A stretch of DNA of 64,000 nt, taken from an uncultured Paracoccaceae bacterium. GTDB lineage: Bacteria; Pseudomonadota; Alphaproteobacteria; Rhodobacterales; Rhodobacteraceae. Positions 16,964 to 24,936 of the stretch are shown here, piece by piece (position 1 is the stretch's first letter; each line of letters starts with the position of its first letter). The notes under the pieces are model-generated. The model did no database searches. It had not been told where the DNA came from and saw only the letters and a list, made by a program, of their open reading frames with translations. Location of the stretch: positions 62,001 through 126,000 of the forward strand of contig OY288154.1 of assembly GCA_958439195.1 (NCBI GenBank), written 5' to 3'. The translations under genes were made by a program, and so were the position numbers.

Positions 16964-18776
16964 GGATCGAACGGCGCGGGGTGGCGAAGCCGTTAACGAT
17001 TTCATAAACCTCATCCGTCAGGTTTTCGACCCGCAGATACAATTCACGGTCCTGACCAAGGTCATAGCCGACTTGCGCGCGATAGACGGTATAGGCGTCG
17101 GAATCCGCGCCGCCGTCTTCGGCCCCTGAGGCATGCACCAGGCCAAATCCACCGCGCCAGCCGCCACCCAGTTCCGCATCGAGATTGAAGCTGAGTTGAT
17201 TGCGCGGCACACGCGGCAGAAGGCGCCCATCGGGACGGCGCGCATCTGTATAGGTATAGGCGCCATTCAGCGTGATGGTCGATGTGATCGGCACATCGAT
17301 CCCCAGTTCGACGCCTTGCCGAACCGATGTTCCGGGCAGGTTCACAAGGGTGTTGGGAAAGGGCGTCGGATCGTAGGTGACCAAATTGTCCGTCTCAAGC
17401 CGGAACAGGGTGGCCGACAGGGTCGCGTCGTTGGCAAAGTCCTGATCAATACCGATTTCAAAGCTGTCGCTTTGTTCGGGGGTCAGGTTCGGGTTGCCGA
17501 TGAAAAAGCCGTAATCGCCATAGAGTTCATCAATCGACGGGGCGCGAAAGCCCGTCCCGATCGAGGCACGCAGCACCGTGGACGGGGCAACCCGCCAGCT
17601 TGCCGCGATGCGACCAGTGGTAAAGTTCCCGAATTCCGAATGTTTGTCGACGCGCAGGGTCGCCGACAGATCCACACCGTCCGACGGGGACCACAGCACC
17701 TGGCCAAAGGCACCGATGGTGGTTGTATCGCGTGTGCCACCGGGGATGCGGGTGTAATCCGCACCTTCCTGCATCGCATCAAGACCGTAGACGAAGGACA
17801 GCGCATCGGATGCAGAGGTCGTGGCATTCCAGCCCAACGCCCAGCGGTCACCGGCGAAGAAGGAATTGCCCTGATCGACATCGCGCACATCGCGGGTCAC
17901 GCGGAAATAGCTAAGGTCAAAAAGATGCTGGGTTTGGCCCATATCCAGTTCGGCAAAGACTCGGGCGCCGTATTCATTTTTGGTTTCCGTGTTGGGCAGG
18001 TCGGTGAACAGGAAAAGCGGCGCGGGAAAGCCGTCAAAATCCGACTGGGTTTCCTGGGTGAACGCCGCGCCGCCGATGGAGAGGGTGTCGGACACGGCGT
18101 AACGGGCGGAAAAGGACAGGCGGGTGGCATCGGAGGCGTCAGCCTCGGTGCCACCTGCGAACACGGAAAAGCCATCGGTCTGGTAGCGCGTTGCTGAAAA
18201 CGCCGTTTCCAGACGCCCTTGCCGCCGGGTCAGGCCATAGCTGAGGATGGCGGTGTTGTCAGAGCCGTATTCGGCAAGCAGGTTCTGCTTTTGGCCATCT
18301 TCTTCAAGCCGTTCATGGGTCGTGATGTTGATCACCCCGCCCACGGCAGAGCCACCCCAAAGCGCCGATTGCGAACCGCGCAACAGTTCGATCCGGGCGA
18401 CATCGACAGCCAGAAGTGACCCGAAATCATAGGCCGTTTCGGTTTGCGTCGGGTCGGTCACGCGAATGCCGTCAATGAATACGGCGATGTAGCGGCGATC
18501 CGCGCCACGGATGCGCAGGTTGGTGGTCGTGCCGACCGGGCCTTGGGTGGTGACGGTGACACCGGGCAGGCGGTTCAGATAGCTGGCAAGGGTTTCATTG
18601 CCGGCCTGGCGCAGATCATCCTGATCAACCACCGAAACCGATACACCGGTTTTCTGGCTATCGACGGCTGTCCGGTTGGCCGTGACGACGATTTCATCCA
18701 GTGAAATATCGGATGTCTGCGCATGGGCGGGAAGCGCCGCAAGAAGCGCGATGAGTGAGACGGAAAGGCGTTGCAT
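16938..18776 (-). CDS. btuB: TonB-dependent corrinoid receptor BtuB
   Basis: This 612-residue outer-membrane receptor has a signal peptide (LSVSLIALLAALPAHAQ), a TonB box region (DISLDEIVVTANRT), a plug domain (VDQDDLRQAGNETLASYLNRLPGVTV, LRIRGADRRYIAVFIDGIRVTDPT) and a 22-stranded barrel ending in aromatic SF (LRASF). Length equals that of other BtuB proteins. It is the first gene after the cobalamin riboswitch, with a roughly 150-base leader between the aptamer and the start codon. The downstream genes are all corrinoid genes, which supports BtuB over a siderophore receptor. Confidence 0.92.
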   Translation of the reverse strand: MQRLSVSLIALLAALPAHAQTSDISLDEIVVTANRTAVDSQKTGVSVSVVDQDDLRQAGNETLASYLNRLPGVTVTTQGPVGTTTNLRIRGADRRYIAVFIDGIRVTDPTQTETAYDFGSLLAVDVARIELLRGSQSALWGGSAVGGVINITTHERLEEDGQKQNLLAEYGSDNTAILSYGLTRRQGRLETAFSATRYQTDGFSVFAGGTEADASDATRLSFSARYAVSDTLSIGGAAFTQETQSDFDGFPAPLFLFTDLPNTETKNEYGARVFAELDMGQTQHLFDLSYFRVTRDVRDVDQGNSFFAGDRWALGWNATTSASDALSFVYGLDAMQEGADYTRIPGGTRDTTTIGAFGQVLWSPSDGVDLSATLRVDKHSEFGNFTTGRIAASWRVAPSTVLRASIGTGFRAPSIDELYGDYGFFIGNPNLTPEQSDSFEIGIDQDFANDATLSATLFRLETDNLVTYDPTPFPNTLVNLPGTSVRQGVELGIDVPITSTITLNGAYTYTDARRPDGRLLPRVPRNQLSFNLDAELGGGWRGGFGLVHASGAEDGGADSDAYTVYRAQVGYDLGQDRELYLRVENLTDEVYEIVNGFATPRRSIHAGLRASF

Positions 18777-18927
18777 GGCCTGTATCCTTACCTGCGGGCC
18801 ACGGGTGGCCCTGACAAAAACAAATGTCTTGGGAAAGGGAGGCCCCCTTCCGCCGACGGTGAGTTCGTCACCTCAAGCGGAAAGACCGCTGCCCGATGCG
18901 CGCCCCGCGCCCCGGAAAGGGTGATCA

Positions 18928-19092
18928 CCTTGGCAGGTCTCCTGGCTTGCGGGTCAGGGTTCCGGTGGGCCTTCCCGGGGGGTTCCCCAGTGGCATGTTC
19001 CACCATCACTCGCCGCTTACAGTTGCGGGGGCAGCCGCGGATTTTCACCGCGTTCCCTTTTCATCCGACATCACTGCCGGAACCGAAGGCAT
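18928..19092 (-). promoter_or_regulatory. Cobalamin riboswitch controlling the btuBFCD-cbiZ operon
   Basis: On the minus strand the leader shows the hallmark elements in order: GGTTCCGGC near 19085, GGGAACGCGGTGAAAATCC, the GCTGCCCCCGCAACTGTAA core, GATGGTGGAACATGCCACTGG, and the B12 box AGCCAGGAGACCTGCC at 18932-18947. This is the class of aptamer that binds adenosylcobalamin and switches off expression. About 150 bases follow before the btuB start. They contain a GGTGATCACC palindrome (18920-18929), an AGCGG/CCGCT hairpin and a GGTGA/TCACC hairpin, which probably form the expression platform. There is no T-tract, so translational control is more likely than termination. Confidence 0.95.
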
Positions 19093-19246
19093 CCCCTGCA
19101 TAGTGCGGCTGGCATTGCTGTCAATGGAATTGTTGGCGGCCTGTCGGCTTTGACCTGCGGGATGCCGCTTGTGGAACAGGAGGGGTGTACGGCGGCGAGG
19201 ATTTCCGGTTATCACTTTGTTTTAAATACATAATCATGCATTCTTT

Positions 19247-19290
19247 TGTGCAGCTTTGTATGCAGCATCCTGTGCAGCAAGGTGTATGCA
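19247..19290 (+). promoter_or_regulatory. Repeated TGTGCAGC / TGTATGCA sites upstream of the amidase-ABC operon
   Basis: TGTGCAGC occurs at 19247 and 19271, and TGTATGCA at 19257 and 19283, giving two interleaved copies about 24-26 bp apart (roughly two helical turns). A related ATGCAT lies at 19236. The surroundings are AT-rich compared with the rest of the window. The spacing suggests operators for a dimeric regulator, possibly of the GntR type because TGTATNCA cores are common for that family. No regulator gene is adjacent. The rest of 19093-19443 shows no supported gene. Confidence 0.35.
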
Positions 19291-19443
19291 CGATTAGGAC
19301 TGCGGGTTAGGCGTGCGTTAACCTTTGGGCCGGGGGAAATTGCGGCGCGGGGGGCGGAAAGCGACGCGCGGGTGGCGGTTCGGGGCTGGACCCCGGTATC
19401 TTGCCCGGTCCAGCATGAAGAAAGACTGAACGGGGAGAGCGGG

Positions 19444-20889
19444 ATGATCGGGGATCTGGGTGCGCGGGATGCAACGGCGCTGGCGGAACTGGTGGCGGCA
19501 AGAGAAGTGACGCCGGAGGAATTGCTGGACGCGGCGCTGGCGGCGGTCGAGGCGCGCAATCCGGCAATCAACGCGGTGGTGTTGATGCAAGAGGATGTGG
19601 CGCGACGGGCGATTGCTTCGGGCCTGCCACATGGGCCGTTTCGTGGCGTGCCGTTCCTGTTGAAGGATCTGGGCTGCGAGGCGGTGGATTTCCCGTCACA
19701 TAACGGATCACGGCTGTTGGCCGATACCCGCTATGGGCGCGATTCGGCGATCTATGCGCGGATACGGGCGACGGGCGTGGTGACATTCGGCCGCACGACC
19801 AGCCCGGAGGGCGGGATTGGTGCTGCGACCGAGGCGGCGGTTTACGGCGGGCCGACACGCAACCCTTGGAACACGGACCACACATCAGGCGGATCGTCGG
19901 GCGGTGCGGGGGCGGCGGTGGCGGCGGGGATCGTGGCCTTTGCCCACGGATCGGATGGCGGCGGATCGGTGCGGATACCGGCATCCAACTGCGGGCTGTT
20001 CGGGTTCAAACCCACGCGGGCGCGGCTGCCGGATGGCCCCTATGTCGGCGAAGGCTGGGCGGGAATGGCGATTGACGGGTTCCTGACGCGGTCGGTGCGG
20101 GATACGGCGGTGATGCTGGATGCCTGCGCGGGGCCGGACTTGGGCGCGCCTTACGTGGCCCCTGCCCTGCTGTGCGGCCATGCGGATGCGATCAGCCGTC
20201 CGCCGCCGCGCCTGCGGGTGATGATGTGCGACACCACCTTTACCGGCGCGCCGACCCACCCGGAGGTGCGGGCCGTGGTGCATCAGGCGGGGCGGATGCT
20301 CGAATCGCTGGGGCATCATGTGGAACCGGGGCGGCCACAGGCAGATGTGCCGATGATGATGCGGGCCTGGACGGATATTGTTGGCGTGGGCACCGCGCTG
20401 GGCATTCGCAAGGCGTTGAAGGGGCGCGATGCGGAAGGGTTGGTGGAGGGCGTGTCGCGTGGGGCAATGGCCCATGCTGAAGGGCTGCATCCGACCAGGT
20501 ATCTGGAGGCGGTGGGAGAGATCCACGCCTTTGGCCGCCAGATGGCCGGGGTGTTCGAGGGCGGTTGTGACGTGATTCTGTCGGCCACTCTGGCCGAACC
20601 GCCCGCCGAAGTGGGCCGGTTTTCCCACGCGACCGAGGATTATGTGGGCTATCGCATCGGACCGGGCGGCATTTTTGAATATTCGCCGTTCTGCGCCGTG
20701 TTCAATGCCAGTGGCCAGCCCGCAGCAAGCCTGCCGTTGGGATTTTCGGCGGGGGATTTGCCCATCGGGGTGCATCTGGCCATGCCTTTTGGCGCGGATG
20801 AAACGCTGATTTCGCTGTGTGCAGAAATTGAGCGGGCGGCACCCTGGGCCGGGGTGCGCGCCCCGATTGCGGAGGTGGGGCGTCGTTAA
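19444..20889 (+). CDS. Amidase signature family hydrolase
   Basis: This 481-residue amidase hydrolyses a carboxamide to acid and ammonia. The Ser-cisSer-Lys triad region is intact: PFLLKDLG (Lys), TSGGSSGGAGAAVAAG and HGSDGGGSVRIPAS (catalytic Ser in GGSVR). The start is the ATG at 19444, preceded by a GGGGAGAG stretch; the frame extends upstream to 19246 without family similarity. It is 71 bp upstream of the Pot-type transporter ATPase on the same strand, and a second amidase closes the cluster. The substrate is unknown; the pairing with a polyamine-type importer suggests an N-acylated or amide-containing cationic compound. Confidence 0.9.
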   Translation: MIGDLGARDATALAELVAAREVTPEELLDAALAAVEARNPAINAVVLMQEDVARRAIASGLPHGPFRGVPFLLKDLGCEAVDFPSHNGSRLLADTRYGRDSAIYARIRATGVVTFGRTTSPEGGIGAATEAAVYGGPTRNPWNTDHTSGGSSGGAGAAVAAGIVAFAHGSDGGGSVRIPASNCGLFGFKPTRARLPDGPYVGEGWAGMAIDGFLTRSVRDTAVMLDACAGPDLGAPYVAPALLCGHADAISRPPPRLRVMMCDTTFTGAPTHPEVRAVVHQAGRMLESLGHHVEPGRPQADVPMMMRAWTDIVGVGTALGIRKALKGRDAEGLVEGVSRGAMAHAEGLHPTRYLEAVGEIHAFGRQMAGVFEGGCDVILSATLAEPPAEVGRFSHATEDYVGYRIGPGGIFEYSPFCAVFNASGQPAASLPLGFSAGDLPIGVHLAMPFGADETLISLCAEIERAAPWAGVRAPIAEVGRR

Positions 20890-20960
20890 TGCTTGCCAAG
20901 GCGGGATTCGCCCGTTCAAATATGATCAAAAGATAAGAACCAAATGGGGAGCGCCAAAGA

Positions 20961-22025
20961 GTGACCGAAGCCGTCACCATCGAGGCCCGCAATGCCGTAA
21001 AGGCCTTTGGTCAGGGTGACCATGTCGTGCGGGCGCTGGACGATGTTTCGATCCAGATCCGCAAGGGAGAGTTCTTTACCCTGCTGGGTCCGTCGGGGTG
21101 TGGCAAGACCACGCTCTTGCGGCTGATTGCGGGGTTCGAGATGCCGACAAGCGGGTCGATCCTGCTGGATGGGGCGGATATCACCGAATTGCCGCCCAAC
21201 AAACGGCCGGTGAACACGGTGTTCCAGAGCTATGCCCTGTTCCCGCATCTGACCGTGGCAGAAAATGTCGGGTTCGGCCTGACGATGCTGGGGCGCCCAA
21301 AGGCCGAGGTGCAAAAGCGCGTGGCCGAAATGCTGGCCTTGGTCAAGCTGGAGCAGATGGCAGGACGAAAGACCAGCCAACTGTCGGGCGGGCAGCAACA
21401 GCGGGTGGCGCTGGCGCGGGCCTTGGCGCCACAGCCAAAGGTGCTGCTGCTGGACGAACCGCTGAGCGCGCTGGACCTGAAGCTGCGCAAGGAAATGCAG
21501 GTCGAATTGAAGCGGTTGCAGACCGAGACGGGGATTACCTTCATCTTCGTGACCCATGATCAGGAAGAAGCCCTGACCATGAGCGACCGGATCGGCGTGA
21601 TGAGCGCGGGCAAGTTGCAGCAGGTGGGCAGCCCGAAGGACATCTATACCCGGCCCGTGAACCGCTTTGTGGCCAGCTTTATTGGCGAGACGAATTTCTT
21701 GCCCGCGACAGTCGTGCCGGGCGGCGTGAAGCTGGCGACGGGGGATGTGATCGAGGTGGCGACAACACGGCCGGGGGCGGTGACGTTGACGGTGCGGCCC
21801 GAACAGGTGCGTCTGGTGCCGGCGGGTGAACCGGGGGCGATTGCCGCAACGGTAAAGTTTCTGGTTTATTTCGGGACGGACACGCATTGCCACCTTGAAC
21901 TGGCAGACGAGACCGAGGTGGTGGCGCGGTTGCAAAGCCCCGCGAATGGCGATGCGGGGATCGAACCGGGCCAGGCGGTTGGCCTGCGCCTTGCGCCCGG
22001 CGCGGCACAGGTTCTGGAGGATTGA
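20961..22025 (+). CDS. Spermidine/putrescine-type ABC transporter ATP-binding protein
   Basis: This 354-residue ATPase of the PotA type has Walker A GPSGCGKTT, Q-loop VFQSYALFPHLTV, signature LSGGQQQRVALARAL, Walker B VLLLDEPLSALD and a C-terminal TOBE domain (about residues 285-350). It starts at a GTG at 20961 with GGGGAG upstream. It is followed four bases later by the first permease. It energises uptake of a polyamine-like substrate across the inner membrane. Confidence 0.91.
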   Translation: MTEAVTIEARNAVKAFGQGDHVVRALDDVSIQIRKGEFFTLLGPSGCGKTTLLRLIAGFEMPTSGSILLDGADITELPPNKRPVNTVFQSYALFPHLTVAENVGFGLTMLGRPKAEVQKRVAEMLALVKLEQMAGRKTSQLSGGQQQRVALARALAPQPKVLLLDEPLSALDLKLRKEMQVELKRLQTETGITFIFVTHDQEEALTMSDRIGVMSAGKLQQVGSPKDIYTRPVNRFVASFIGETNFLPATVVPGGVKLATGDVIEVATTRPGAVTLTVRPEQVRLVPAGEPGAIAATVKFLVYFGTDTHCHLELADETEVVARLQSPANGDAGIEPGQAVGLRLAPGAAQVLED

Positions 22026-22029
22026 CGGG

Positions 22030-22941
22030 ATGAGCGCGGCAGAGGAACGCCTTATTCAGCAATCCACCCGGAATGCATGGTTGCTGTCGCTCCCGGCGCT
22101 GATTGTGTTGGTCGTGGCGGCATCCGGGCCGCTGCTGATCGTGCTGATCTATTCGTTCCTGTCACCGGGGCAGCATGGCAATGTGATCTGGGAATTTTCC
22201 ACCGATGGCTGGGTGGGGATCCTGTGGTCGAAGGACATCTTCAGCGAAGAATGGATGTTGGCGGATGCGCATCTGGCGATCTTTTGGCGGTCGCTCTGGT
22301 TGTCGCTGCTGACCACGGCCTTCACCTTCATCGTGGGCTTTCCGACCGCCTGGTTCATTGCGACGCGGCCCCCCAAGGAGCGCGCGCTTTGGCTGTTTCT
22401 GATCACCATCCCGTTCTGGACCAACCTGTTGATCCGCACCTATGCGATCAACGAGGTGCTGCGGAAGGAAGGGTTGATGAACACGGTCCTGATGGGAATG
22501 GGCATCACCGACATGCCGATCGAGGTGCTGTATACCCAGACCGCGATTTTCATCGGGATGACCTATGTCTATCTGCCGTTGATGGTGCTGCCGCTGTTTG
22601 CCGCCATTGACCGGTTCGACATGAAGCTGCTGGAGGCAGGCTATGACCTTTATGCCAGCCGGATGCAGGTGCTGCGGCGGGTGATCCTGCCCATCGTCAA
22701 GCCGGGGATCATTGCGGGGTCGATCCTTGTGTTTGTGCCGTCACTGGGGGCCTATGTCACGCCGCGCGTGCTGGGCGGGGGCAAGCAGATGATGATCGGC
22801 AATTTCATCGAATTGCAGTTCCTGCAGGGCAAGAATTGGCCCTTGGGGGCGGCGCTGTCGATGCTCTTGCTGGTGATCGTGATGGTGGCGCTGCTGGTTT
22901 ATGTGCGCTACGCGAACAAGGGATCGTCATCTCATGGCTGA
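22030..22941 (+). CDS. Spermidine/putrescine-type ABC transporter permease (PotB-like)
   Basis: This 303-residue membrane permease has about six membrane segments and the cytoplasmic EAA-type loop EAGYDLYASRMQVLRRVILPIVKPG, which contacts the ATPase. The ATG at 22030 lies just after the stop of the ATPase gene; the upstream open frame overlaps that gene and is not used. The stop overlaps the next permease start by eight bases. LPALIVLVVAASGPLLIVLIYSFLS is the first transmembrane helix. Confidence 0.9.
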   Translation: MSAAEERLIQQSTRNAWLLSLPALIVLVVAASGPLLIVLIYSFLSPGQHGNVIWEFSTDGWVGILWSKDIFSEEWMLADAHLAIFWRSLWLSLLTTAFTFIVGFPTAWFIATRPPKERALWLFLITIPFWTNLLIRTYAINEVLRKEGLMNTVLMGMGITDMPIEVLYTQTAIFIGMTYVYLPLMVLPLFAAIDRFDMKLLEAGYDLYASRMQVLRRVILPIVKPGIIAGSILVFVPSLGAYVTPRVLGGGKQMMIGNFIELQFLQGKNWPLGAALSMLLLVIVMVALLVYVRYANKGSSSHG

Positions 22942-23758
22942 ACGGGCGTTTCATGTGGCCCGCCTGCCGGGCTTTGCCACGACGGCGATCATCGTCTTTG
23001 TGGCGCTGTATCTGCCGATCTTCACGCTGGTGGCCTATTCCTTCAACGCCAGCACGTCGCTGGCGATATGGGGCGGGTTTTCGCTGGATTGGTATGCCAA
23101 GGCCTGGGACAACCAACAGGTCAAGGATGCCACGATCCGGTCGCTGATCATCGCCAGTTTTGCGGCGGCGATTTCCACCACGGTGGCCACGATGGCCGCG
23201 CTGGGCACGACGCGGCGGCGGGCGTTCAAGGGGCAGACGCTGATCTATGTGGCGATCAACCAGCCGTTGATGGTGCCAGAGATCGTGACGGCGGTGGCGT
23301 TGATGATCGTTTTTGGGCTGATCAAGGTGTGGCTTACAAGCATCGGGATGGGCGGGCTGACGACGGGGTTGGGGTATCTGATCCTGGCGCATTCGGCATT
23401 TTGCATCCCGTTCGCCTATCTGCCGATCCGCGCGCGGCTGGAAGGGATGGACCTGACGCTGGAAACTGCGGCAGCCGATCTTTATGCCAGCCCGTGGCAG
23501 ACATTCCGGCGGGTGACGCTGCCCCTGCTGGCGCCGGGCATGATTGCGGGCGCGATGTTGGCATTCGTCATCAGCCTTGATGACGTGGTGATTACCGAGT
23601 TCGTGAAATCCGGCGGGCAGGATACCCTGCCCACCTACATGCTGGGCCAGATGCGCCGCCAGTTGACCCCGGAGATCAATGCCGTCTCGACCATGCTTCT
23701 GGGCCTGACGGTGGTGCTGCTGACCGCGTTCTTTCTTTTGACGCGCAAGAAAACCTGA
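22934..23758 (+). CDS. Spermidine/putrescine-type ABC transporter permease (PotC-like)
   Basis: This 274-residue second permease is complete, with first helix TTAIIVFVALYLPIFTLVAYSFNAS and EAA loop ETAADLYASPWQTFRRVTLPLLAPG. The MAERAFHV start at 22934 overlaps the previous gene by eight bases. Together with the PotB-like protein it forms the transport pore. The binding protein gene follows 22 bases later. Confidence 0.9.
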   Translation: MAERAFHVARLPGFATTAIIVFVALYLPIFTLVAYSFNASTSLAIWGGFSLDWYAKAWDNQQVKDATIRSLIIASFAAAISTTVATMAALGTTRRRAFKGQTLIYVAINQPLMVPEIVTAVALMIVFGLIKVWLTSIGMGGLTTGLGYLILAHSAFCIPFAYLPIRARLEGMDLTLETAAADLYASPWQTFRRVTLPLLAPGMIAGAMLAFVISLDDVVITEFVKSGGQDTLPTYMLGQMRRQLTPEINAVSTMLLGLTVVLLTAFFLLTRKKT

Positions 23759-23780
23759 AGAAACCAACGGGAGACCACAG

Positions 23781-24806
23781 ATGAAAAGACTGATGACAGC
23801 GACCGCGCTTTTGATGGCGACGACGGGCCTCGCATCCGCAGAGGGCGTGCTGCAACTGTATAACTGGGGCAACTATACCAGCCCTGAGTTGCTGGAGAAG
23901 TTCAAGGCCGAGACGGGGATCACCGTTACCGTGACCGATTATGACAGCAACGATGTGGCGCTGGCCAAGATCGAGGCGGGCGGGCATGGGTTTGACTTGG
24001 TGGTGCCGTCAGCCAACTATGTGCAGATCTTTACCGACAAGGGACTGACCACGCCGCTGGACCTGTCCAAGCTGCCGAACCATGCCAATATCGCGCCGGA
24101 ATGGATGGATGTTGCCTGGGATCCGGGCCGTCTGAATTCGATCCCGTGGCAGTGGGGTTCCGTGGGGATTGCGGTCGATACCGCAGTCTATTCGGGCGAC
24201 ATCAACACCAGTGCCGTCTGGCTGGAAGTGCCGGATGAATTGAAGGGCAAGATCAACGTGGTGCCGGAGATGACCGACATCATCAGCCTTGCCACGCTGT
24301 ATTATGGCGGCGAGCCGTGCAGCGAAGATCTGGAAGTGCTGAAAAAGGTCCGCGATGGCCTGCTGGCGGCCAAGCCCAACTGGATTGCCATGGATTATGG
24401 CGCGACCGAGAAGATGTCGAACAAGGATTGGGCGGCATCGGTGAACTGGAACGGATCGACCATGCGCATCCGTCAAAACCTGCCGACGGTCGCCTATGGC
24501 TATCCGAAAGAGGGTTATACCCTGTGGATGGACAGCGTGATGCTGCTGAAGGATGCGCAGAACGTGGATGAGGCCTATCAGTTCATAAACTTTATCCTGC
24601 AGCCGGAAAATGCCGCGATGATTTCCAACTTTGCGAAATACGCAAACGGCGTGGCCGGATCAGAGCCGTTCATGGACCCGGCGATGGCGACCGCGCCCGA
24701 AGTGGTGATCCCGGAGGAACACAAGGCCAATGGCGTGTTCCTGCCGGTGTGCAGCGAGAAGTCGCGGGAATACATGACCGCGATCTGGACCGAGTTGCAG
24801 AAGTGA
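23781..24806 (+). CDS. Spermidine/putrescine-type periplasmic substrate-binding protein
   Basis: This 341-residue binding protein has a short signal peptide (MKRLMTATALLMATTGLASA) and the PotD/PotF-type mature start EGVLQLYNWGNYTSPELLEKF. The VVPSANYVQIF and IPWQWGSVGIAVD segments are typical of polyamine binding proteins. Substrate specificity cannot be read safely; a cation or amide is likely. It is followed by a strong terminator at 24816, so it should close the transporter transcript. Confidence 0.9.
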   Translation: MKRLMTATALLMATTGLASAEGVLQLYNWGNYTSPELLEKFKAETGITVTVTDYDSNDVALAKIEAGGHGFDLVVPSANYVQIFTDKGLTTPLDLSKLPNHANIAPEWMDVAWDPGRLNSIPWQWGSVGIAVDTAVYSGDINTSAVWLEVPDELKGKINVVPEMTDIISLATLYYGGEPCSEDLEVLKKVRDGLLAAKPNWIAMDYGATEKMSNKDWAASVNWNGSTMRIRQNLPTVAYGYPKEGYTLWMDSVMLLKDAQNVDEAYQFINFILQPENAAMISNFAKYANGVAGSEPFMDPAMATAPEVVIPEEHKANGVFLPVCSEKSREYMTAIWTELQK

Positions 24807-24815
24807 TCTGCCGGA

Positions 24816-24852
24816 GTGCCGCAGCCAAAAGCTGCGGCACGTTTCTTTTTTA
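24816..24852 (+). terminator. Rho-independent terminator after the binding protein
   Basis: A perfect 10-bp stem (GTGCCGCAGC at 24816-24825, GCTGCGGCAC at 24831-24840) with a CAAAA loop is followed by GTTTCTTTTTT. It begins nine bases after the binding-protein stop and should separate the transporter genes from the second amidase, at least partly. Confidence 0.9.
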
Positions 24853-24853
24853 C

Positions 24854-24936
24854 ATCGGGCGCGGGCCTTCGCCCGCGCCCGATGCCGTTGGGGGCCCTGC
24901 CCCCAAACCCCGGGAGTATTTGAGCCAAGATGAAAC
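24854..24936 (+). repeat. Two GC hairpins followed by a CGGGAGTATTT motif reaching the amidase start
   Basis: Right after the terminator comes a perfect 13-bp stem, ATCGGGCGCGGGC (24854-24866) with GCCCGCGCCCGAT (24871-24883) and loop CTTC. Next is an 8-bp stem TTGGGGGC/GCCCCCAA (24888-24906) with loop CCT, then CGGGAGTATTTGAGCCAAG at 24911, which runs into the ATG of the second amidase. It resembles the motif at 5689. The layout looks like a mobile or dispersed intergenic element whose end supplies the start region of the downstream gene. Genome-wide copies were not searched. Confidence 0.5.
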
